From assembly GCA_021307315.1 (NCBI GenBank), contig JAJSPD010000001.1:1116001-1180000 (forward strand): a DNA stretch of 64,000 bases, written 5' to 3'. The notes under the pieces were generated by a model that searched no databases, had not been told where the DNA came from, and saw only the letters and a list, made by a program, of their open reading frames with translations. Below are positions 11,997 through 23,292 of the stretch, one piece after another. A program made the translations under genes and the position numbers. Numbering within the stretch: the stretch's first letter is position 1; every line of letters begins with the position of its first letter. The DNA is from Bisporella sp. PMI_857. Its lineage: Eukaryota > Ascomycota > Leotiomycetes > Helotiales > Helotiaceae.

Positions 11997-12750
11997 ATTC
12001 TGAAGCTGAACTGAAGAGTGATACGCAGGATGGGGTCTGTAGTATTCGCATTGTAGCTCTTTTTGTGAAAGGCACGTCCTCAGGAATTACGCTCTGCAAA
12101 AGGCATTGATGTCAGGTGGATTAGGTCTAATGATCAAAACTTAGTTCTCTGGCGATGTTTTGGGTAGTGACATCAACACTTCATCTAGGTTTAGTGCGGG
12201 TATGGCTGAAAACGTCGATTTCAGTAGTGGTCAGATGGTTTTAAGCATCGATTGCGCATGGAGGAAGGGTATAAATAAGTAGATAGATCCCTCGCATCCC
12301 TTCCTTTTGGATCTTCAATAGTGTCACTAGGTTTACCCTACACTCTTTCAGGGCCACGTGATAGTATGTGACCAAAATATATCCTCTGTTCATCAGTTAA
12401 GATAATATTAAAAACTTTAAGCTGAGCCTTAGTCCAGCTGTTCCCGTAGCAAATATAGCACCTTTTGTTATCACTTCGCCCAATATATACTGGGTCCTCT
12501 CTGGGATACGGTTGTGCCGCATCTGAAAGACTACCATCTATGTTTCCTTCCTCTGGTAGGACTGCTCGTTCGCATGATAGATGAGGAGAAGCTCGATCTG
12601 AGCCCCATGTACCGCATACTACATGACATGCGACCAGTGATCAGCCAAGTTTATGAGAATCTCTCATGAAGGAAGCGCCTCTCGCCTCCATTTCAATAAC
12701 CCAAACGAATCCCGATTTCGTCGAAGCTGTAAACACCCGAACCTCTCATC
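11997..12750. promoter_or_regulatory. Shared promoter region of UstYa gene and RiPP precursor
   Basis: This 754-bp region lies between the two divergent start codons. A CACGTG hexamer sits at 12355-12360, about 390 bp from the precursor ATG. The stretch has no convincing open frame. Co-regulation of both genes from here is an inference from their arrangement only. Confidence 0.5.
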
Positions 12751-13235
12751 ATGCGTTCATCTAAACTTCTCACCATCATGGCGATTATCGCACTATTCGT
12801 AGCGGGTGCTCCTCTCCCAGCTGCAAGACGTGAGTTCGCAACCACTTCATCCTTTCTTGCATCTGCTATTAACAAAGAAACCTTAGATGTCGCTATTGAG
12901 GTACCAGTCGCGAATACCGTATAACTTTAATGATAAGCTCAAATATTTAGGTTCTAGGAGCTGCCAAACGTGGTGATGCATCCGTCCAAATATATAATGT
13001 TGATTCCCATGATCGTAAGCGTGGCAAAGCCGCGACCGAGATATATGGGTTTGAAACACAAGAAATACAAGGCGACGACACTTTCGGCCAGACCTATGGC
13101 TTCGAGGCCCATGACCGCAAGCGCAACAAGGCACTGCCTGCATCAACGGAGAAGTATGCGTTCAAGTCCCAGGAACGCAAGGGCCACGATGCTTCCGTTC
13201 AGATCCACGAATTTGAGGTACACGACAAGGCATAG
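12751..13235 (+). CDS. Secreted repeat precursor, putative dikaritin-type RiPP
   Basis: Two exons, 12751-12900 and 12951-13235, are joined across a 50-nt intron (GTACCA donor, TTTAG acceptor) and encode 144 aa. The protein begins with a signal peptide (MRSSKLLTIMAIIALFVAGA, cleavage near 20-25) and a leader with RR at 26-27. From residue 58 there are five imperfect units of 16-19 residues. They are bounded by KR at 56-57, RKR at 72-74 and RKR at 106-108, with a weak RK at 126-127 and no basic site between units 2 and 3. Each unit has an aromatic or His core followed by an acidic or basic residue: YNVD, YGFE, YGFE, YAFK, HEFE. A signal peptide, Kex2-type sites and repeated short Tyr cores beside a UstYa gene are the definition of dikaritin precursors (UstA-like). 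The mature product and ring chemistry are unknown. Confidence 0.82.
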
Positions 13236-13508
13236 ATCGTAATGTATTGCCTTAGCAGGAGTTTACTCCACGAGAATGAATTATGGTATAAGTTCTGATC
13301 TGTATTCGGTTTAATTCAGAAGCATGTGGATGATGTTTCAAGTTTGGAACGGGAAATATTCTAGATCCAAATTAACAATAACCGATAATTCCAATACTCG
13401 CACTACATTCCCAAGCATTGTATGCATGCACACAGCCTAATGAATAGTTTCATCAAGTAATATGTAGGACTATTTAACAAGTGTGGCTTTGCTCGAGTGA
13501 TCGTTTCA

Positions 13509-14096
13509 TTATAGGTTATTCTTTCCATCAAAGAACGTATACTCTAAAGCGCCCAAGTCAATGTCTCCAAAATTCCGCACCTGGCCATGTCAGCACAAGT
13601 TTTCTTGTTTTAGATATCAGCTTGCAGGCAAGGAAAGATATACTTACATTCAGGGCCAAAATATCCCTGGCTGGGTCTGGCTCTCCTTCAAAGGCTGCTT
13701 GGAAATCTATCATTATGATACTCCCACATATTTTGCAAAACTTGTGGGATTTTGTTTTCGTGTTGAAAGCATATGAACCTAGATTTTCATGGTAGTTAAT
13801 TCTGGGTATTTAATCCTATATATAGTCCTTCATTATCGACAGATGCGAAGGAACTAACCTTAGGTAAATACAACATCTCGTCTAGCAGGATATACAACTA
13901 AATATCCCATACAAACGCAGATAGAGCAGTTACATTTGTTCACAGGATATCTAGAAAACGGCCATTTGAGTGTGACATCGAACTTCACCGCCCCATAGTG
14001 GCAACTTGCTGGATGGGTAGTCCTCTCTTCTGAGGAGGTTTCTTCGACAACAGTAAGGATTACAGCATCAAACGGTCTACAACATTTCGAGGCCAT
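13509..14096 (-). pseudogene. Frameshifted GFA-domain (Mss4-like) gene
   Basis: Three exon blocks are visible: 14096-13859, 13801-13648 and 13580-13509. The gaps are good introns (57 nt, and 67 nt with a GCTGAC branch). The blocks spell the GFA fold of glutathione-dependent formaldehyde-activating enzymes and relatives: SCHYGAVKFDV, NKCNCSICVCMGYLVVYPAR, LGSYAFNTKTKSHKFCKICG, then DPARDILALN and VRNFGDIDLGALEYTFFDG. Two defects argue against function. The first exon runs into TAA at 13860-13862 immediately before the donor and is one base out of phase with exon 2. The first zinc motif is CHY instead of CHC. It could be a frameshifted allele or a sequencing slip. The 5' start is unclear; another in-frame ATG lies at 14201. 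It sits between the RiPP precursor and the alternative oxidase, but no link to either is shown. Confidence 0.75.
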
Positions 14097-15104
14097 AGTC
14101 GCCAACTCGTACCAAACAAGCACCCACTGAGCACGAAAGAAGAAAATGCGGAAGAGATGTAGGGCCATGCATCTAAGGAAAAATTGGTCAGCGACACCCA
14201 CCTGAACCCGAGTTGGCTTCAGTGGGATGCGGACAAGCTGTGTTTACACAAGAGTACATATTGATTGGCCAATTGAACAACTGACGTAGAGTGATGTTGA
14301 TCCTGAGGCTGAAAGCAATCAAATCTGGGATAAGAACCCATTTGGAATCCGAAGCAGATTCCACTTCGCATACTTGACTTGACTAGAAAATGCACGGCGA
14401 AAAGGCACCGAGGATCCTGTTTGAAATTGCCTTGTCCCAAGAGAATACGCGGAAGAGTGGTATTGCCAAAATTAGATGTATCAGCAGGACTGTTTTTCTA
14501 TTGTTCTTTCAGGATGCTGATGCTCGTAACGAAAACAGCTCGTACTCGTCCGACAACTTCCGCACAGAAATGGCTGAAGTCGGAGAGAAACGCCTGGTCA
14601 CATGATGAGGCTGAAATCCTTGGCTCATGAAAAGAGTAAGATGTGGCCAATGAATAGGAAGACAATATAAATTATATCAAATGTAGCTTGGTTTCCGCAA
14701 AGCATACAAGGGTTGAAATGCCCATTAAGTAAGCGGCCAGGGTCGCCTGAAGCCAGTGTCAACCGATCTCCTTGAATAATGACGGCGGCCGACATAAAAT
14801 GCTGTAGCGTTAATGCCGGCTTGTTGTAGTGTATTTCCACGGGCGGTTTGCGGATGGCTTGGAACTGCTGTTATTTCCGGTCTTCCCATTGGCATGTTGC
14901 GCGCCATCTGCAATCCGCTTACGAGACACAGCCATGTGTGTCATCTCGTACAAACATATAAAGAATAAGTAGTCAGCTCTGAGGCATTCACTATTTTTCT
15001 TTACTACCAAGAAACATTGAAAACATTCAGTGGTCACCACTAATCTAAACACACATCATTACGCTACAGTATCAATCAGATAGCATCCCAACAAAACAAC
15101 CTCG
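14097..15104. other. Intergenic, no gene identified
   Basis: About 1 kb with several 60-85 codon open frames on both strands, none with a recognisable motif or matching splice sites. The right end is the AOX promoter. Confidence 0.45.
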
Positions 15105-16226
15105 ATGTATATTACACGAGTATCAAGATCACCGCTATCCAAACAAACAGCCGTACAGCTCACGAAAGCCGTTACGAGCTTCTCTCAAACATGTGCGAAC
15201 ATTAATAACTCACATTTAGCTGGTCTCCAGTCCGCTCGACACTTCTCCTCCACACCCAGAGCCAGCTTACGAGACTATTTTCCAGAACCCGAACAAGATA
15301 CCAAGATCTTCAAAACAGAAGCCGCCTGGCCACATCCTCCGTATGTCACCTCTATACACGGCTATCCATTGTGCTAATGAGAAGCTAGATATGAAGCCGA
15401 AGCTCTGAGAAAGAACATCTACTTCGCGCACAGACAACCCAAAGACTTCTCCGATCGTGTAGCACTATTTATGGTCCGGTTGCTGCGCTGGGGTACCGAT
15501 CTAGCAACCGGCTACAAGCACGACGTCTCCTCCCCCAAGAAAGCGGCCGATACCAACGCCGTTTCAGAAACAAAGCCGTACGCCATGAGCGAGCGGAAAT
15601 GGCTGATCCGGATGGTATTCCTCGAGTCCGTAGCAGGAGTACCAGGCATGGTAGCTGGCATGCTCCGTCACTTACACAGTCTGCGACGCATGAAGAGAGA
15701 CAATGGCTGGATTGAAACGTTGCTAGAGGAGGCATATAACGAGCGAATGCATCTGCTTACCTTCTTGAAGATGGCAGAGCCGGGATGGTTCATGAGATTC
15801 ATGATTCTGGGAGCGCAAGGCGTCTTCTTCAATGGAATGTTCCTCTCTTACCTCATCTCGCCGCGAACCTGCCACCGCTTCGTCGGCTACCTCGAGGAAG
15901 AAGCCGTGCTCACCTACACGCTCGCTATCCAAGACATCGAAGAAGGCAAACTTCCTAAATGGAGCGATCCCAAGTTTACGGTACCAGACCTAGCTGTGAA
16001 CTATTGGAAGATGCCTGAGGGCAGCAGAACGATGCGTGATTTGTTGCTATATATTCGGGCAGATGAGGCGAAGCATCGGGAGGTGAACCATACGCTAGGC
16101 AACCTGAAGCAGAAGGAGGATCCAAACCCGTTCGTGAGCTCGTATAAGGACTCACAGATTCCGCACCCGGGAAAGGGTATTGAGCATATCAAGCCAACCG
16201 GTTGGGAACGCGACGAGGTTATTTGA
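15105..16226 (+). CDS. AOX1: Alternative oxidase, mitochondrial
   Basis: Two exons, 15105-15340 and 15389-16226, are joined across a 48-nt intron (GTATGT...GCTAAT...CTAG) and encode 357 aa. AOX is a diiron ubiquinol oxidase of the mitochondrial inner membrane that bypasses complexes III and IV. The first 50-60 residues are rich in Arg, Ser and Thr without acids until ASLRDYF, fitting a mitochondrial presequence. All diiron ligand motifs are present: [38 protein letters not shown] and [12 protein letters not shown]. The intron lies in WPHPPYE, just before the conserved core. Length and motifs are normal, so the gene appears intact. Confidence 0.96.
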
Positions 16227-19200
16227 AAGGGCCAGGGGAAGACGGAAACAGGCTGAAGCGAATAACTTTGTGCAGTAGATCTTTACAGAAGTCCTATCAT
16301 GACTGATGGTAAACTAGATTAGAGGGGAGCCTACACATGACGACAGCAACAACGAACCGCTCTTTGCATTTCATTTGTTTGTACAAAATATTCTCTCGCG
16401 AGAAACAGGCGTTTAGGCAGATCTCCTTTCCGGCAAAACAGACTTGATACCACCACCTGTAAAGAATATACTATGGCGTTTGTGTTCGAGGCGCTACAGG
16501 CGGCGGGTGATAGATAGTATAATACTATTCTGAATCATTTGATTGTCTTTGTTTCTGAGATATCTCAATGTTATGTGAAGCGACATGGCAAGAAAATAGT
16601 GACTGTTACAGCCAGATTAAGTGTTAAGCCGGTTGTATAAATGGGGCATGTCTTGACTCTTGCTCGGAGAGACTTGAAATCGCATCCTATGCTATTCGCC
16701 ATGAGTACAATTCCATCAGTGGTCTGAAAAGGTCTACTGCCCGCAGAGCGAAACATCAACTCGTACCGCCCCATGCACCACTATTCCTCTACAACTTGTG
16801 CCAAACACTCTTGCTGGTCCGGTCACAAATCTCAAGTGCTTACCAAACTCAAGACACCAAATTGTGGTACTCATGCCAATCAGTATTCTTGCCAAGAGCA
16901 TCATGGCTTCTCCATAGCAGCCCTCGACTTCTTCACCGTTCTGGCCGCTCAGTACAATTATTGTAAGCTTCTATTCACCTCCAGAATTCGCTTGTAGGCT
17001 GTTCTCGCTTGATTTCAGCACTTTCTTCCCTTGGAAGTCGACTATCGAATTGTAGACTTCTGCATGAAAGGCTCTAGCTATATTAGAACCTGTCTTGTCC
17101 ATGTGAGTCTCGAGGATCAAGACTTGTGAGTTTCTGAGAGTAAATTACTGAAGGAGAGGATATGCCCATCCTTTTCGACTTTTAAACGTTGTGGAGTGGA
17201 CGACGACGTGTTGTTCTTCCCTTTGAACCTCCGCAAACTTGATCGGGATCAGCTCCATAATTTCGGAAACATGATATTATTCTATACCAGGTTGCTGCAC
17301 CCTAGCATGGTGAGTGCTTTCTGGTCTTTTGAGAGACCGTTTCTAACGCAGATGGTCGTAAATCTTGTATGCCTCCTATACATTTTCCTCGATATTTATG
17401 GCTATTGGTATATTGTGACGCCTCAGCATGATCAACGTATCCGCTGTCAGCTATGTTAGCCATCCCTCGCATACGTCTCAAAGCCTGTATACGACGGGGT
17501 AATACAGAACGGTTTGTCGAGCGTATTTATGCTTCATACTCGAGCTGGCCACGATTCGGTGACGACCGACAATTATATCAGATATGGAGAACTGAGGGTT
17601 GTTGGCCTTCAGCGCTTGTACTACCCATCATGTCAAGTATCTCCAGTAGCTCTTATTTCGGTGAATTCTTCCCTTTTTGCTTCTTAGTGACAAGTTCGAC
17701 AAGTTTATTCAAGGATAAATAGTGCAGATGAATCTTGTACACTTTCACAATCTGCAAATGTATGTCAGTATAGTGTGGTTATTGCGCAGAACAGAAGACG
17801 TACTAGTGGTAGGAGGGACTTGTCTGATTTTGTGAGGATAATTTAGTTCAGGAGGACTATAACCCTCGTTGTAGCTCAAGTTTCCACTCTAGAATTGGGA
17901 AAGAATGAGTTACAACACTGTACAGCCCTGTATTCGGAATGCAGCGATTCGATGGTCAGACAGCAAGTTCCAACAGTGGCATATAAAGCGACAAATAAAG
18001 GCGTGTCGTCAAGGAAAATAAAATACCTATTTATCGGAGGACGCATAGCTGAACGATCGATGCTGAATGCATAGCTGAAGGAAGAGGAGAAGTTTTGCAA
18101 AATTGAGAGAAGGAGGCTAGTTCATGGTACTTGATATGAGTCTGAATTAATCATTATGATCAGTTATCTGGCCGACTACTGTATGCTTAGTCTTCATTGA
18201 TGCTTGCTGCTCGACCACACTGAAGGCGGTGCGAGATATTTCACTTACTGGCATACGTTTAACAACTATATCCGACATAGTCATATCCACGCTGGACTTT
18301 CATCGTAACGACGAAATGTGTATGAAATGTCCTAATACGTATACGTATTAACCCCCAATACCACCTTGGTTCTCCAGACACAACGAAAGCCGCCGCGCCA
18401 GGCTATCACGATGTCAGGTGACCATAGTTCACTTGATTTCTCAACAAGGAAAGGACGTTCAACGGCAGCGCACTCACCCGCAACTGCTGCAGACAAAAGA
18501 TTCCTCATGTAAACTGAGTGATAAAGAGTTACAGAATTCAGGGGAAACTTCCTGGCAAACCTCCGTAGAGCCGTGAGATGGAAATGATGATGTGGCAGAG
18601 AGCGCTAGCCCATATCAACCTTGAAAATGAGAAACTTTTACTCTTCATACTTTTAAGCACGGTCTTCAACGCGGGCCCTACCCTTACATATGCAATCGGG
18701 AGAGGAAATGGCCGTCTAAGGTTTGTTAGGAAGCTTGAAAGATGGAGCATCTTTAGAACTTTCTGACCAGAAACATTTCATCGGTCCTTGCGACACCTCG
18801 TTTGGCAAAAGGGGCTCCCCCGGCTACCCATGCTTCATAGGCTACGTTCGTTGTCAGGAGGCTCGGGAATATTGAGAAGTCCCCATGCTCAAAACAGTGG
18901 GCAACCATCATATAGCTTCCCCATGTCTAAAGCTTAAGGTGGTGCGACATTGTGATCTTCATACACATGTGTCCAAAACAGGGAGAACGCGCAAATCAGT
19001 GCCCTTAGCTGGGCCTCTGGATCTGCGCTGCTGCAATTTTGGGGGATGTGGTGGACCATCGGCAGATCGTGGAGCGTTGAGGTTCACGATACTTGGCACG
19101 TAGAAACGATGCGGGGTTATGTTCTGTTTGAGGTGAGTCGCGATGTTTATTGGAAATGTTAAGAAGATCATTAATAGGGCATGGCATTCTGCAAGAACAA

Positions 19201-19768
19201 GGAAGTGGTACATAGGGGGCCAAAAAAGGTCTATCTATGGAACAGGCAGTGCGTCGGATCTGGGTTTTTGCAGTTCCTAGTCAATATAATGATCTTCACA
19301 TTTTATACGCTAGGACGGGTCAGGGGTGGAGAAAATGATTTTGATGAGTCTCCATTGAAGATCTCCGTCTATTGTGCTATTACTGCCTGACTCGTTCTCT
19401 GTACTACACAATACCCCTTTACACTGTCCTCGATGCCGCATCGAGACCAACCCTCCCTGGACCGTTGCCCTATACTCGAACGCGTAGATTCGATACTGTA
19501 CATACATTGAACTTTTTGTTCCCTATCCACTATGCCATGAACCTGAATTAGCGTCCTCGCCGGACGCCAGGTTTTCCTTTCCCTTCCCATGTCCAATCCC
19601 CGTGAAAAGCCCCCCAAGTGGTATAAAATGATCGTAACGAATTATATAGACATGTCGAAATGAAAGATGTTCGCTAAATCGCAATGGCAAAGACAAAAAG
19701 CTGACCCATAATTGCAACACGTGAGTGCGATATACTTCTAGTGGAACCGATAAACCCGTGAACTAAGA
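16227..19768. other. Gene-poor 3.5 kb, no intact gene seen
   Basis: Many short open frames occur on both strands but none carries a family motif. A minus-strand open stretch from about 16957 down to a TAG at 16734-16736 and fragmented minus-strand frames at 17040-17720 look faintly protein-like but are broken by stops. I could not join them into a gene. They may be remnants. Confidence 0.4.
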
Positions 19769-21437
19769 CTATATCTTGTTCATGCTAAGGGGATCCATTT
19801 TGTATGGCGAAGGCGATCGCCCTGGCATAGCGTGAGACCTGGTATCATCCCAGCCCACCATCGTGGGTGGTTTCGGTGCTGAGAAGCTTCGTGATGGTGA
19901 TGTGTAACGTGCCTCTCGGCCAAAGTAATCGGGCGTCTCACGGCCGCTCTTCAGGGTGCTCTTGAGAGGCTGCTGGACGGCGGGGGAGAGAGGTGTGACT
20001 GGAGAAAATATTGGTTCAGGGGTTTTGTCTGCGTTTCGCCCCAGCATTTCATACGAACCTGGATCTTTGAATCTTCCGACGTCTGCGCTGACAAACTCAT
20101 GGTTCGGCTTTATCTTTCCGCGGACGAGTTCTACCCATCCAGTGAACATGGATCTTCTTCCTAGCAAGAGGAGGAGCCAGATGCCGTTAATCTGCAGATT
20201 GTTAGCAAAGATGGTGTGGTAGAAGGGAGTAGGATGAAGTACTGATAGTAATAGCAAGACCGCCATCACAGTAGATTCATTGATCACAAGAGGCGCCGCC
20301 AGATCGAGACATTGATTCTTATCTCCATTTTTCTCAATTAGGCAAACAAGCCAGAACTTGCCCTTCAGAGGGTCCTTGAGGAGACTTGCTTCAATATCGT
20401 CAAGGAATACGAATACCACGGCGAAGAAGATGACATCTGCGATAATGATGATGACGATCACAATACCCCTCCACTGAAGCTCAAGCACTCTTCTTACACG
20501 TCGATAAGCTTGACGTGGAGATAGAGTGGCGCGAACACTTCCACTATAGGAAGGAAGTCCTGAGCTATTGGTCGTGCTGGAGTCATCACTGAGAGACTGT
20601 AGGTAGACTTTGATACAGTAACCGAACGTTGCAAACTGAATGATAACGGTGACGCCGGCAAAAATTAGAAGAGGGATCCAAAAATCTGCTAGACTGTTCT
20701 TGTGGTTGATATGGCAGCTTTCCCCAAATCGGAAGGAGACGCCACTGAAAACCAATGCCAAGGTCAAGGCAATCGCTGGAACTCCCCAGCCTGCTGCGAA
20801 GGCACCATACATGAATGTATTCCCCAAGACATATTGCCAACAGATCTGAAGGTGCAATGCGAGTGCTCTTAAGAACACCCACATTACGCCGCACCATCCC
20901 CCAGCTAAGATAAAGGAGCCGGAGACTGCGCAAGCACCGCTGGTCTTCATGTCGTTGGGAGTGATATCATTATAGCATTGATTAGGTTTCGCACCTAAGG
21001 GCACGACGAAGGCCAGCTAGAGAATATTAGAACATGCAACGACTAGTTAGCTAATCAATGATGGACTCACCTGCATGACCATTACACTAAGAACTAGACA
21101 GATACTCAAATAATGTCGATGCGTCTTGCTTACAGGTAAAGCGGCGTAGGATAATATGAGGAATACACAACAGGTTAAGCCTATAACATTAATCCAGTTC
21201 GCCGATTTCGTCATGGTCTTGAAGTTATCTGGATATAGCCATTCTGCCTGTGGACATGGTAGACAGCAGCTTGGACCTGCTGCGTCAGAGCAGAATCTCC
21301 CTTCGACGACTGCAGGCATGTCAGCGCTGTTGTAACATATGTGACTATAAGTTCAACATACAACCGCCTATCTTAGGGTAGTTATCCTCCGCTAAAAAGG
21401 GTGTAGAGCATAATATCGTGTCACTTGAGTTGGCCAT
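19769..21437 (-). CDS. Heptahelical receptor-like membrane protein
   Basis: Four exons, 21437-21362, 21309-21071, 21016-20243 and 20191-19769, encode 503 aa. The introns are 52, 54 and 51 nt. The last (20192-20242) has GTACTT, a GCTAAC branch and CTGCAG; it is frame-neutral and would interrupt the last membrane span if translated. The N-terminus has a Cys-rich extracellular segment (FCSDAAGPSCCLPCPQAEW). Seven hydrophobic spans follow, with a loop containing RRVRRVLELQW before span 5. Then comes a long Ser/Pro-rich cytosolic tail (FSPVTPLSPAVQQPLKS). This matches the fungal Frizzled/Smoothened-like GPCR group that lacks a full CRD. The ligand and G-protein coupling are unknown, and the subgroup is from memory. 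Confidence 0.78.
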
Positions 21438-23261
21438 TCTGGAAAAAAAGTGTTGACGTCGACTTAAGTAAGACTCCGGTTAAGATAGGTTCCAGGAAAG
21501 GCAACCCTCTTATATCGATGCCTCTTCAATACCAATTATCCAAGACCCCAAAGCTGGGGTAAGTTATCTATGTCTTAGACACACACCCACCGCTGTTTCC
21601 AAATCGTCTGTTGTTATGAAGCAAAATATGTGCAAAGTGTGCGTCGGAACAAGTTGATGGCCGACACTATGCTGCGCGTACCGTGCTGGTAGATGTAGCA
21701 AGCTGTTTCATTGAGCCATTGGAATTGTGCTGCGGGCGTGAAGCATTAAGGAAAGTCGAGAGTCGCAAATAGGATATATCCAGAATGTGGGGGAGAGGGT
21801 GAGGTAATAAGTACGAATGGGAGACACGGGGAGGGAAGAGGTTCACCATGCTGGTGAAGCCACTTTTGATCTTAGGGAAGCGAAAGCATTAAGCTGGTGG
21901 AGCCAGTCAACCCAGCGGACACGAAAAGGTAGCATGTACAGTCAGTCTAAGTAGCAGGGCACCCATGATCAGTTGCAAGCATGGAGAAGGGGCCATTTTG
22001 GTGTTGATTGGGGAGGTAGAAAGAGGAACCAAGGGTGGTCGGTCAACCAGTTAGGTGTTGGTGGCTTCCCTTGCAAGTTCAAGCGGGTTGAGCGGATGCG
22101 TAGAGCCACGAATAACGTCGAACGAAATGATTCCCAATGGGGTATAATCCGTGAGTTTGGACCTAGCTTTTCAAGGGGGGCATATTGCCCACCACTATGC
22201 GCTAGCGTGCAACACATTTGGCACTAATAGGGCAATGCTAGCACTAATGCCCAGAACCGCCCCTCCTGTTGGGTCGGCCGGGGGGGGTTGAGGAACACAC
22301 AACGCAGGTGGAATTGTGTACAATGTATGGTCTTTTTCTTTTCCTCCGTAGATCACCTCGTGCGACCATACCAGAAAAGGTACTAAGATGTTACAGTGCA
22401 CCCAACAAATACAATCCAAGTTACGCTTGAGGTTTGTTCTTCTGAAACCCCCCTTGAGCCTGTCCAGCCGCCTGTCAAAAACGACAGATTGCGCTATATA
22501 CGGGTGTCGGCAAACACAACATCCATCGGAAGAGTGACAGAGTCATAATTATTGATGCCAAGGGCGAAAGAAGCAGTGGAAGAAGTCAAAGAAGAGACCG
22601 CTCGACCACCCAGTAGAGACCCGGCAATAATGCCATGCTAGACAAATGAGCTGACCGCCAGGGACCAGAAGTAGGTACTCCTGGAAGTACGTCTAGGACT
22701 GTACTTAGGCTCAAGGGTATTTATTTGTAAAGGCTGGGCATACTGGAACTTTCATTTCGTTGCTGACTTGACGTGCATATTCGACGTTTATTCGCCGTCT
22801 CTTCGTGACTGCATGAAGGAAATTTTGTTCGCCAACCTCAGCTAAGAAATCCCGTGAGACTTCTTCTCATCGCCACCAGCCTATCACGAGACCGAACTAG
22901 AATCTTGTAAATTTCAAAGGCTGGACAATGGCTGGAACCTGCCAACGGCTATGATGCTGTACACGCCAAATCTTAGGAGCATGGAAAAGGCCTGGAGAGG
23001 GCCGCGCATCGAGAGCAAATCATCAACGAATCTGATAATTCCTTTCTAGTTAACCGAAGCGAAGCCCGTATGAAGCAGGTACCCTATAGTACAGGACAGT
23101 ATATCTACAGTACGCGTGCTACTGTATAATACAATCGAGTACGGGACGGTGCCAAGACGGCACGCAAGTCCAGCGTGATAGCTGCGGTTTGACTTTCCAG
23201 TTCCAATCAAGAGGACGCGACTCGCTTTTGCCTTTAGTGTTGTGGTGGACCTCCAACAGCC

Positions 23262-23290
<29 letters not shown>
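23262..23290 (+). repeat. 29-base poly(A) tract
   Basis: This is an uninterrupted run of 29 A residues directly after CCAACAGCC. It is by far the longest homopolymer in the window. Confidence 0.95.

Positions 23291-23292
<2 letters not shown>

Noticed and set aside
13481..13795. Two overlapping plus-strand frames at 13481-13795
   Set aside because: They are antisense to the GFA exons, which have family motifs and clean splice sites.
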